From: Colwellia psychrerythraea
Lineage (GTDB): Bacteria; Pseudomonadota; Gammaproteobacteria; Enterobacterales; Alteromonadaceae
Direction: 5' to 3'
Assembly (NCBI RefSeq): GCF_000764185.1
Contig: NZ_JQEC01000014.1
Span: 1-64,000 of the forward strand
Length of the DNA: 64,000 nucleotides
This document shows positions 1 to 7,460 of the stretch, piece after piece. Each line of letters begins with the position of its first letter. The first letter of the stretch is position 1. The translations under genes and the position numbers were made by a program. The notes below the pieces were generated by a model. That model made no database searches. It had not been told where the DNA came from and saw only the letters and a program-made list of their open reading frames with translations.

Positions 1-1
1 C

Positions 2-30
2 TTTACAACTTATTAGAGAGACTTTAGTAT
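2..30 (+). promoter_or_regulatory. Sigma-70 promoter of tRNA-Ser copy 1
   Basis: TTTACA at 2-7 and TAGTAT at 25-30 are separated by exactly 17 bp. A GC-rich stretch (GCCTCG) follows the -10 box, as is typical of stringently controlled stable-RNA promoters. Transcription would start near 37 and reach the tRNA after a leader of about 45 nt. The same promoter is present at 10302-10330. The position is read directly; activity is inferred. Confidence 0.6.
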
Positions 31-82
31 TCGCCTCGTTCTCAAGCAAGCATTGTTTTTACCTGCTTATTTGTTAACTTCA

Positions 83-173
83 GGTGAGATGGCTGAGTGG
101 TCGAAAGCACCGGTCTTGAAAACCGGCAAGGGTTTGTAGCCCTTCTAGAGTTCAAATCTCTATCTCACCGCCA
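83..173 (+). tRNA. serT: tRNA-Ser (anticodon UGA), copy 1
   Basis: A 91-nt class II tRNA. The acceptor stem pairs GGTGAGA with TCTCACC, followed by discriminator G and an encoded CCA. The anticodon stem CCGGT/ACCGG encloses loop CTTGAAA with anticodon TGA, which reads UCA codons. The long variable arm (AAGGG...CCCTT) is typical of tRNA-Ser. Copies at 10383-10473 and 47289-47379 are identical over all 91 nt. This copy starts a tandem array of its own 3' segment. The gene symbol follows the E. coli name for tRNA-Ser(UGA). Confidence 0.97.
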
Positions 174-180
174 CATTTAG

Positions 181-214
181 AAAAGGCGCTAATCGAAAGA
201 TTAGCGCCTTTTTG
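181..214 (+). terminator. Rho-independent terminator of tRNA-Ser copy 1
   Basis: A near-perfect stem AAAAGGCGCTAATC / GATTAGCGCCTTTT closed by a GAAA tetraloop and followed by T residues, starting 8 nt after the CCA. The same hairpin recurs in the following repeat units and at 421, 661, 10481 and 25058. Confidence 0.9.
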
Positions 215-234
215 CTTTTCATAATCGGTAAAAA

Positions 235-700
235 GGGTTTGTAGCGCAGCACCTATGTGTAGAGTCCAAATATCTAACTCACCGCCACATTCTAAGAAAC
301 CGCTAATCGCAAGATAAGCGGTTTTTTTTCGCCTTTGGTTTAGTGATGAGCATCAAGAGTGGGTTTGTAGAACAATACCTACAGTAGAGTTCAAGTCTCA
401 ATCTCACTGCCACATTTAGAAAAGGCGCTAATCGAAAGGTTAGCGCCTTTTTGCATTTGAAATTTTTACAACCGGCATAAGGTTTGTAGCGTAGCATCTA
501 TGTGTAGAGTTCAAATCTGGATTCACCGCCACATTCTAAGAAATCGCAACTATACCAAGTCGTGGTTTTTTTTCGTCTTGAGTTTAGTTGTGAAACAGAT
601 AAAAGGTTTGTAGCGCATTACCTACCGTAGGGTTCAAGTCTCTATCTCACCGCCACATTTAGAAAAGGCGCTAATCGAAAGGTTAACGGGCTTTTTGCTT
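235..700 (+). repeat. Tandem array of tRNA-Ser 3' segment plus terminator (4 degenerate units)
   Basis: Four head-to-tail units of about 120 bp begin at 235, 361, 481 and 605. Each starts with GGTTTGTAG, which is the variable arm of the tRNA. Each continues through a recognisable T-arm (GAGTTCAAGTCTC-like) and acceptor 3' strand to the CCA at 287, 412, 531 and 655. A hairpin terminator then follows (297-329, 421-454, 541-573, 661-698). The 5' half and anticodon arm are missing from every unit, so these are not functional tRNAs. Variable-arm sequences have drifted while the CCACATT junction and the terminators are better kept. Known tRNA-linked repeats of this general type include the tyrT/rtT repeats of E. 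coli; whether these make RNA is unknown. Confidence 0.85.
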
Positions 701-744
701 TTCCAATTTTGTAAAGTACCACCACAGGTGCAATACATTACAGG

Positions 745-1344
745 TTACTTACAATTATTATTTTTTGTTTTTGCATCCCAATCATAAACATTACCTAATT
801 TATCAATTTTAAAATGACAACATTCGTCAAATACCTGTTTAAGCAAACCTCTACTTTTTTGCACTCGTGACTTGAGTGTAGAGTAACTGATCCCTAATTG
901 CTCAGCATATTGCTTTTGTGATTGATTATTTATATCAATAGCAGTTAATAAACTAGCGTGCTTATCTGGGAGCGCATTAATAAAAGGTGATATACAGTTT
1001 GATAAGTCAACCTTCCTCTCTTGAGATCCTTCAAAGGGCAACAAACCCTCAATTTTGATTACTTGAGCACGACCTTTTTTTCGATAGTAGTCAATGATGG
1101 TGTTATTGGCTATTTGAAATAACCAAGACTTAACACTTTTTTGTGTTTTTACTGCATTGAGGTTGTTAAAGGTTTTTATCAAAATGTCTTGTAATAAATC
1201 TTCAACATCAGCTTCATTTGAGATCTTCGCATGTAAAAATCGCTTTAGCGCTTCTCTGTATTCTAACCATATATCTTCAATATTCATTTTACTGACAATC
1301 TCCATTACTTGGACGAGGCTTTTCAATCTCCAAGCTTTCTTCAT
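745..1344 (-). CDS. sigZ: SigZ-like RNA polymerase sigma factor
   Basis: A small (199 aa) group 4 sigma-70 family protein. Region 2 contains NEADVEDLLQDILIKTF and VKSWLFQIANNTIIDYYRKK, the helices that bind core RNA polymerase and the -10 element and that resemble SigZ closely. Region 4 has a helix-turn-helix near QKQYAEQLGISYSTLKSRV. The start is uncertain: internal Met codons at 1305 and 1287 (MNIEDIWLEY) agree better with the usual SigZ N-terminus than the upstream ATG. It is divergent from arsH with 157 bp between them. No anti-sigma gene lies next to it. The symbol rests on motif resemblance only. Confidence 0.8.
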   Translation of the reverse strand: MKKAWRLKSLVQVMEIVSKMNIEDIWLEYREALKRFLHAKISNEADVEDLLQDILIKTFNNLNAVKTQKSVKSWLFQIANNTIIDYYRKKGRAQVIKIEGLLPFEGSQERKVDLSNCISPFINALPDKHASLLTAIDINNQSQKQYAEQLGISYSTLKSRVQKSRGLLKQVFDECCHFKIDKLGNVYDWDAKTKNNNCK

Positions 1345-1501
1345 TAACTCTTTAAGGTGATTTTGCCTCCGTATTAGACGAGCGACAAGCTGAAAAGATG
1401 AAAAATAGTAAAGTTAATATATTTAACCATTTTTTCATTAAATTTTCGTCTTTTTGTAATGTTAGTCGTCTTATGGGTAAATAAACACATTGGAATTATT
1501 C

Positions 1502-2176
1502 ATGAGTTACTTAAAAAACGAACAATTTAACCTATACCCTACAGTTAACAAAGTCAGTATCCATAAGCCAAGAGTATTAATGCTATATGGCTCTTTGCGT
1601 GGCACTTCATATAGTCGCTTAACTGCTGAAGAAGCAGGTCGTATCTTGAATACCATGGGAGCTGAAGTTAAGTTTTTTAATCCCAAAGGACTACCGTTAT
1701 TTGATAACAATGACTCAGCTGCCCATCCTAAGGTAATAGAGCTGAGAGAATTAGTGCAGTGGTCTGAAGCACAAGTATGGTCATCTCCTGAGATTCACGG
1801 CAACATGTCAGGTGTAATGAAAACTCAAATCGATTGGATCCCTTTGTCACTTGGCGCAGTTAGGCCAACACAAGGAAAGGCTTTAGCTGTCATGCAAGTA
1901 ACAGGTGGTTCACAAAGCTTTAACGCAATCAATAACATGAGGATATTAGGTCGCTGGATGAGAATGTTAACTATCCCTAATCAATCATCTGTGGCAAAAG
2001 CTTATTCTGAGTTCTATGAAAATGGCATAATGATACCGTCATCTTATAGAGACCGTATTGTTGATGTTATGGAAGAGCTAATGCGCTTTACCTATTTAAC
2101 TAGAGATCAAAATGAATTCTTGCTCGACAGATATAGTGAGAGACGTGCCATACAAGAAAAATTGTTAGCCATGTAA
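1502..2176 (+). CDS. arsH: ArsH-type NADPH-dependent FMN reductase
   Basis: A flavodoxin-like oxidoreductase. [17 protein letters not shown] at the N-terminus is the FMN phosphate-binding loop, and [19 protein letters not shown] is the ArsH/NADPH FMN reductase signature. ArsH proteins oxidise trivalent methylarsenicals to the less toxic pentavalent forms with NADPH. The ATG at 1502 is preferred over a TTG at 1490, which would only add four residues; neither has a strong Shine-Dalgarno. No arsenate reductase or ArsR gene is adjacent, so this is a solitary arsH facing a sigma factor gene. An ArsP-like permease and an ArsR regulator lie 37 kb away in the window. Length about 224 aa is typical. 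Confidence 0.88.
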   Translation: MSYLKNEQFNLYPTVNKVSIHKPRVLMLYGSLRGTSYSRLTAEEAGRILNTMGAEVKFFNPKGLPLFDNNDSAAHPKVIELRELVQWSEAQVWSSPEIHGNMSGVMKTQIDWIPLSLGAVRPTQGKALAVMQVTGGSQSFNAINNMRILGRWMRMLTIPNQSSVAKAYSEFYENGIMIPSSYRDRIVDVMEELMRFTYLTRDQNEFLLDRYSERRAIQEKLLAM

Positions 2177-2207
2177 GCTCATACCACTAACAATTATACC
2201 AAAGGTA

Positions 2208-2430
2208 TTTTATTGAATAAAACCAGTAACCTATTCGTCCCAATTTACGGGGCGCATTAAAAAAAACCGCTAATTGAAAGATTCGCGGTTTTTTGTTTTC
2301 TGTAATTAAAAATAGTTAAACGATGGGTTTATAACGCCAAACTTGTTATTAGAATTCAAACTTGGATTCAACGTCACACTCTAAGAAATCAAATCGCAAC
2401 TTTAACGAGTCGCAGTTTTTCTAAACGCTT
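2208..2430 (+). repeat. Modular repeat and decayed tRNA-Ser 3' unit after arsH
   Basis: 2208-2259 is a copy of a roughly 52-bp module beginning with the palindrome TTTTATTGAATAAAA and containing TATTCGTCCC. The hairpin at 2262-2296 (AAAACCGC...GCGGTTTTTT) follows and could terminate arsH. From about 2323 a badly decayed tRNA-Ser 3' unit (GATGGGTTTATAACG...TCACACTCTAAG) follows, ending in another weak hairpin near 2395-2425. The rest of the gap up to 2725 is AT-rich and shows no gene. Confidence 0.65.
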
Positions 2431-2725
2431 AGAGCAAAAGGGGATAATTGCAGCGCATTATATTATATGTTTTGTCTTTATCATGTGAATAGTCGTCAAG
2501 GTATATCGAAATATCTATTCTAAATTGGAAGTTTAGGATTAAGCGAAGAATAAAATTGAAGTTGTTGGTTACTTTGTTAGAATAACATACTGTTACACTT
2601 TAGGTGTTGTCGTGAGTTAATAACATATTAATTTATTTGATTATTATGTTTACATGACTGCCTAAAACAGACTAATTAACATGTCATTGTCTGATAATTT
2701 TAACATAATAATAAAGGACCTATAA

Positions 2726-5700
2726 ATGAGTAAAGGCAACGGAAAACTAGCTGAGAGCCATTACAGGAGCGAGAAAGCTTATTTAATAAAGCTCTTCACT
2801 ACTCTATTTGTTATCTTTGCGATTACTTGTTTTAGTTTATATAGCTTTACCGATAATGTTAATACTAAGCTCACAGAGAAAGCAGCTATTAACAGTGCAG
2901 AAATTTATATCAAAGCACTTGAAGAGTTTAGAACTGTTTATACTTCAGAAGTTGTTAATACAGCGAAGCTTCAAGGGTTGGAGATCACTCACGATTACCA
3001 TAATAAAAGCAATGCTATACCCTTACCAGCAACATTAAGTATGTTACTTGGGGAAAGAATGGGTGATGGTATTAATGGTACTAAAACAAGACTCTATAGT
3101 CCGTTTCCGTTTCCATGGCGAGAAGCAGAAGGAGGTCTTAAAGATACTTTTTCTCATGAAGCATGGGCTTTTTTGAAAAATTCGCCTCAGCAAAGTTATT
3201 CAAAATTTGAAGAAAATGAGCAAGGCCAGTTTTTACGATTTGCGAAAGCGGATCTAATGCGTGAGAGCTGTGTTAATTGTCATAACTCACATGAGTTTAC
3301 CCCCAAAAATGATTGGAAGGTAGGGGATGTTCGTGGCATTTTGGAGGTTACCTTACCGCTAAGTAGTAGTACTGCTTATTCGAACGAAAGTTTATTAAAT
3401 TTATTTTGGTTGTTAGTCGCGATTTCTTCGGTTGGTATTGCAACTATTAGTTTTTTCTCTGTAAGAGTACGCAGAGCAACACAGCGCCTTGCTGAAAACT
3501 CTTTAACAAAAGAGAGACAAAATTCATTAAACAACCTTTTTACCGGAGAACAAACCCTAGATGGCTTGGCAAATAAAATATTAAGTTTTTTAGCTCCGGA
3601 GATTCGTGCTAACCAAGCCGCTTTGTTTCTGTCCGATTCAAAAGATGAATATCACCTGATTGGCAGTTATGCCGTTGAATTGAATCAATTAAAACAAACA
3701 AGCTTTAAATTGGGGCAAGGACTTGTTGGACAGTGCGCCCAAGAAGGTGTTGCATTGACTGTTGATGCTATTCCTACTGATTATATGAAAGTATCATCGG
3801 GGTTGGGCGAAGCTTTACCCAAGGTCATTGGCTTAATTCCGATTAAATATAAAAGCAACGTTATTGCTGTTTTAGAATTTTCAAGCTTGGCTCATTTTGA
3901 AGAAGCAACCCACGAAATATTATTACCTTTGCTCGATATTATTGCGACAGCGTTACAAACATCGCAATCTAGAAGCAGTATTGATAACTTACTGAAAGTT
4001 AACCAAGAGCAAGTCTCAGAATTAAAAACTCAACAAGAAGAATTAACGTCAGCTAATCAGATATTAGAAGAGCAAACTTTACAATTACGCCAATCTGAAA
4101 ATGAATTAAAAGCTTCAGAAGAAGAGCTGAAATTACAAAGTGATCAATTAAGAGCTAGTAATGAAGAGCTAGAAGAAAAACAAGAATCTTTACAGCGACA
4201 AACAACACAGTTAATAACATCTAAAAAAGAATTAGAAAAAAGTGCCGAGAACTTAAGCCAAGCGAGTAAATACAAATCTGAGTTTCTGGCAAATATGTCT
4301 CATGAATTGAGAACACCTTTAAATAGCATATTAATTTTATCAAAAATATTAACTGAAAATAAAGATGAAAACTTAACCCTAAAACAAGTAGAAGAAGTAG
4401 ATATTATTCACCAAGGTGGTCAATCACTGTTAACGTTAATAAATGACATTATGGACTTGTCAAAAGTTGAAGCGGGGATGCTAGACATTAATATTGATGC
4501 GGTATCGCTTAACAATATCAGTCAACACTTAACAAATTTATTTAACCCAGTGGCTACAAATAAAGGTATTGATTTTACTATTACCATCGATGAAAAATTG
4601 CCTGAATTTATCCAAACAGATCATCAAAGGTTAGAGCAAATATTAAAAAACTTTTTATCCAATGCTTTCAAGTTTACCAAAGACGGTGAAGTTTGTTTAT
4701 CTATAGAGCAGTTTTCAATTGGTACAAAGGGGCTTTCATCTATTTTAGATGGCTGTTCTGTTATTGCGTTCTCAGTAACAGATACAGGCATCGGCATCGC
4801 ATTAGATAAACAAAAGGCGATATTTGAATCCTTTCAACAAGCAGATGGTGCAACAAATCGTGAATACGGTGGTACAGGGCTTGGGTTATCTATATCTCGA
4901 GAATTAACTCGTTTGTTAGGTGGTGAAATTAAATTAACCAGCCAGCAAGGTAAGGGTAGCTGTTTCACCTTGTATTTACCGCAAAACTTGTCAATAACTC
5001 AGCCAGTGTTAAATTCTAGTTTACCTATTGTAACGCCAGTAAAGGAAATTACTAATAATGATGCCCAAGAAAGTGGGGCAATAAAAGGTGTACCTCTTTG
5101 GTTATCAGATGATAGGCATATTTTTTCACTGGCTGATAGAACATTATTAATCATTGAAGATGATAAAGTATTTGCAAAAATACTTGTTGAATTAGTTAGA
5201 AGCATGGGCTTTAAAGCCATTGCGACTAACATGGGCAGGGAAGGTATCTTTTTAGCAAAAGACTTTTGCCCGAGTGGTATCCTTCTAGATTTAGGTTTGC
5301 CTGATATAGATGGCTTACAGGTATTAGAACAGCTAAAAAACAACTTAAAAACAAGGCATATACCTGTACATGTTTTATCTGCGAAAGATAAAAAAGTAGA
5401 GTCTTTAAACCTAGGTGCATTAAATTATTTAGATAAACCGACAGAAACTGCCACGATAACTTCTGTTTTACAAGACTCATTTGGTAAGTTAACCAAGGAT
5501 GTTAAAAAAATTCTTCTCGTTGAAGATGACAATAATGCGCAAATAGCCGTAAAACATTTACTTGAAACACCTGACATTAATGTCACCTTTGCCGATACGG
5601 CAACAGAAGCATGTCAGTTACTTAGCCACCAACAATATGATTGTATTATCTTAGATTTAGGCTTACCTGATATCAGCGGCACAGAATTGGTGCAAACAAT

Positions 5701-6319
5701 CAGAAGTCAGGAAAACTCGATAAACACACCTATCATTATTTATACGGGTCAAGAAATCACCAAAGAACAGCAGCAAGTGTTGGAGAAATTTTCACTTTCA
5801 ATTGTTATCAAGGGCGCAGAATCTCCAGAACGACTTTTAGATGACGTTGCTATGTTTTTACATCAAGTTGAACATGGACTGTCGATAGAGCAACAAGAAA
5901 CGTTGAAAATGCTCCATGATGAAAATGAAATGTTAAAAGGTAGACGAGTATTAGTAGTTGATGATGATTTACGTAATGTTTTTGCTATCACTCGCGTATT
6001 GGAAACCACCGGGTTAAAGATTACTCAAGCTGAAAATGGCCAAGCGGCACTTGATGCAATTGGCAGAGCAAAGCAACCATTTGAATTGATTTTAATGGAT
6101 ATGATGATGCCGATAATGGATGGTATCGAAGCAACACAAAAGATACGTGAAATGGCACTATATCAGTCAACACCAATTATTGCCTTGACTGCTAAGGCGA
6201 TGCCAAGTGATAGGAGTAAATGTATAGAGGCAGGAGCATCAGAGTATTTAACCAAACCATTAGATATGGATAAATTACTGTCTATTTTACGTGTTTGGCT
6301 TTATCAGAGAAAATACTAA
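2726..6319 (+). CDS. Hybrid sensor histidine kinase with haem-binding sensor, GAF and three receiver domains
   Basis: 1197 aa inner-membrane kinase. Domains in order: TM helix about 19-41; periplasmic Tll0287-like (DUF3365) sensor with a c-type haem motif CVNCH at 182-186; TM helix about 224-246; GAF about 275-420; a Glu/Gln-rich coiled coil about 430-520; HisKA with phospho-acceptor His526 in SHELRTPLNS; HATPase with GGTGLGLSIS near 715; then three REC domains with phospho-acceptor Asp near 855, 977 and 1125. The last REC has the full DD/D/T/K set; the second ends IVIKG and looks less canonical. The haem suggests redox, NO or O2 sensing (inference). The cheR gene begins 2 bp downstream, so they are probably one operon. 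Confidence 0.9.
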   Translation: MSKGNGKLAESHYRSEKAYLIKLFTTLFVIFAITCFSLYSFTDNVNTKLTEKAAINSAEIYIKALEEFRTVYTSEVVNTAKLQGLEITHDYHNKSNAIPLPATLSMLLGERMGDGINGTKTRLYSPFPFPWREAEGGLKDTFSHEAWAFLKNSPQQSYSKFEENEQGQFLRFAKADLMRESCVNCHNSHEFTPKNDWKVGDVRGILEVTLPLSSSTAYSNESLLNLFWLLVAISSVGIATISFFSVRVRRATQRLAENSLTKERQNSLNNLFTGEQTLDGLANKILSFLAPEIRANQAALFLSDSKDEYHLIGSYAVELNQLKQTSFKLGQGLVGQCAQEGVALTVDAIPTDYMKVSSGLGEALPKVIGLIPIKYKSNVIAVLEFSSLAHFEEATHEILLPLLDIIATALQTSQSRSSIDNLLKVNQEQVSELKTQQEELTSANQILEEQTLQLRQSENELKASEEELKLQSDQLRASNEELEEKQESLQRQTTQLITSKKELEKSAENLSQASKYKSEFLANMSHELRTPLNSILILSKILTENKDENLTLKQVEEVDIIHQGGQSLLTLINDIMDLSKVEAGMLDINIDAVSLNNISQHLTNLFNPVATNKGIDFTITIDEKLPEFIQTDHQRLEQILKNFLSNAFKFTKDGEVCLSIEQFSIGTKGLSSILDGCSVIAFSVTDTGIGIALDKQKAIFESFQQADGATNREYGGTGLGLSISRELTRLLGGEIKLTSQQGKGSCFTLYLPQNLSITQPVLNSSLPIVTPVKEITNNDAQESGAIKGVPLWLSDDRHIFSLADRTLLIIEDDKVFAKILVELVRSMGFKAIATNMGREGIFLAKDFCPSGILLDLGLPDIDGLQVLEQLKNNLKTRHIPVHVLSAKDKKVESLNLGALNYLDKPTETATITSVLQDSFGKLTKDVKKILLVEDDNNAQIAVKHLLETPDINVTFADTATEACQLLSHQQYDCIILDLGLPDISGTELVQTIRSQENSINTPIIIYTGQEITKEQQQVLEKFSLSIVIKGAESPERLLDDVAMFLHQVEHGLSIEQQETLKMLHDENEMLKGRRVLVVDDDLRNVFAITRVLETTGLKITQAENGQAALDAIGRAKQPFELILMDMMMPIMDGIEATQKIREMALYQSTPIIALTAKAMPSDRSKCIEAGASEYLTKPLDMDKLLSILRVWLYQRKY

Positions 6320-6321
6320 CA

Positions 6322-7200
6322 ATGACAGTGAAAGAGCCATCAAAAGCTATATTATCAGAGCTGAAGCTGTTATCTCAAGAAAACACAACAGCGTTAGAAG
6401 TTGACATGTTTTTGGACGCCATATATAAGCAGTATGGCTATGACTTTCGTCATTACGCAAGATCATCACTGTTAAGACGAATTGATCATTGCTTGGAAAG
6501 AGAAAAAAAACGCTATATCAGCGAGCTAATTCCCTGTGTCATTCATGATAGGTTCTTCTTTGATCGTTTTTTACAGGATATGTCAATTACGGTAACCTCC
6601 ATGTTTCGTGACCCACATATGTTTAAGATGTTACGGGAAAAAATCATCCCTAAATTATCAACCTACCCCTCGATAAATATTTGGCATGTAGGTTGTGCAA
6701 CAGGGGAAGAAGTCTATTCAACCGCAATAATATTGGATGAAGCTGGCTTGTTAAACCGAAGTCGCATATATGCGACAGATTATAATAACAATTCGTTAAC
6801 AGTTGCTGAATCTGCAACGTATCCAATTGCTGGGATACGTCAGTTTTCAAAGAACTATCAAGACTCAGGTGGTTTATCTTCATTTGCTGACTATTATCAT
6901 GCCGGCGCTGATTCTGTCGTATTCTCAAATAAATTACGCAATAAAATAACGTTTGCGCACCATAACCTAATGAAAGATGGGGTGTTTGCTGAAATGCATT
7001 TGATTTTATGTCGTAATGTACTGATATATTTTGACCAAACGTTACAAAACCAAGTGTTAACCACATTAGCTGATAGCTTGGTACATAGGGGGTTTTTAAT
7101 GCTGGGCGACAAGGAGTCTTTGGACTTTTCTTCTGTCGCTCAGCTATTTGATAAACCTTTTAACAAACAACGAATATATCGCAAGAAGCTGCTTACTTAA
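6322..7200 (+). CDS. cheR: CheR-type SAM-dependent methyltransferase
   Basis: About 292 aa. An N-terminal CheR all-alpha domain (YGYDFRHYARSSLLRRI) precedes the methyltransferase domain with the SAM-binding signature WHVGCATGEEVYS and the family motif LILCRNVLIYF. The ATG at 6322 is chosen because it lies just after the kinase stop; a longer reading from 6295 would overlap the kinase and is unlikely. No CheB or chemoreceptor is adjacent. CheR proteins paired with GAF-containing hybrid kinases usually belong to non-chemotaxis signalling modules, so its target may be a signalling protein rather than a classical receptor (inference). A MITE has inserted exactly at its stop codon. Confidence 0.9.
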   Translation: MTVKEPSKAILSELKLLSQENTTALEVDMFLDAIYKQYGYDFRHYARSSLLRRIDHCLEREKKRYISELIPCVIHDRFFFDRFLQDMSITVTSMFRDPHMFKMLREKIIPKLSTYPSINIWHVGCATGEEVYSTAIILDEAGLLNRSRIYATDYNNNSLTVAESATYPIAGIRQFSKNYQDSGGLSSFADYYHAGADSVVFSNKLRNKITFAHHNLMKDGVFAEMHLILCRNVLIYFDQTLQNQVLTTLADSLVHRGFLMLGDKESLDFSSVAQLFDKPFNKQRIYRKKLLT

Positions 7201-7426
7201 CCTGAACTCTGGATAATGAGTACATGATGTTTAAGTAAAAACAGCAACTTACGGCTGTTAAGAGAAGAACTTTCAAGATTAAGTAGATATATGCTCTATC
7301 AATGTTTCAATTTATTCAATTATCAAGGCAAAACGTTTATGAATAACGGGTTATTTATCGACGTTTTAACGCTGAGAATCGGATAAAGGGGAATATTGGG
7401 CAAGTGCTGCTTATCCAGAGCTCAGG
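7201..7426. mobile_element. MITE copy 1, 226 bp with 8-bp target duplication
   Basis: Inverted termini CCTGAACTCTGGATAA and TTATCCAGAGCTCAGG bound a gene-free element. It is flanked by the perfect 8-bp direct repeat TTACTTAA (7193-7200 and 7427-7434). The centre holds an imperfect palindrome around AAAACGTTTATGAATAAC. A second copy lies inverted at 43829-44023. The left target duplication supplies the stop codon of cheR. No transposase is encoded, so it must be mobilised in trans. Confidence 0.88.
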
Positions 7427-7460
7427 TTACTTAAGCAAGTAGGTAAAAAATAGGTTAACT

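Noticed and set aside
303-497. 64-codon minus-strand frame in the tRNA-Ser repeat array
   Set aside because: It is made of repeat units and terminator stems read in reverse; the same kind of frame appears in the repeat blocks at 24961-25146 and near 29180.
235-655. Additional tRNA genes in the array
   Set aside because: The units have no 5' acceptor strand, D-arm or anticodon arm, so no cloverleaf can form.
235-700. CRISPR-like array
   Set aside because: Units are about 120 bp, have no short constant repeat with unique spacers, and are explained by the adjacent tRNA-Ser and its terminator. No cas genes are present.
2640-2700. Possible third copy of the shared leader upstream of the hybrid kinase
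   Set aside because: Only AACATATTAATTTA and a nearby TTATTATGTT match; in AT-rich DNA this is too little to call.
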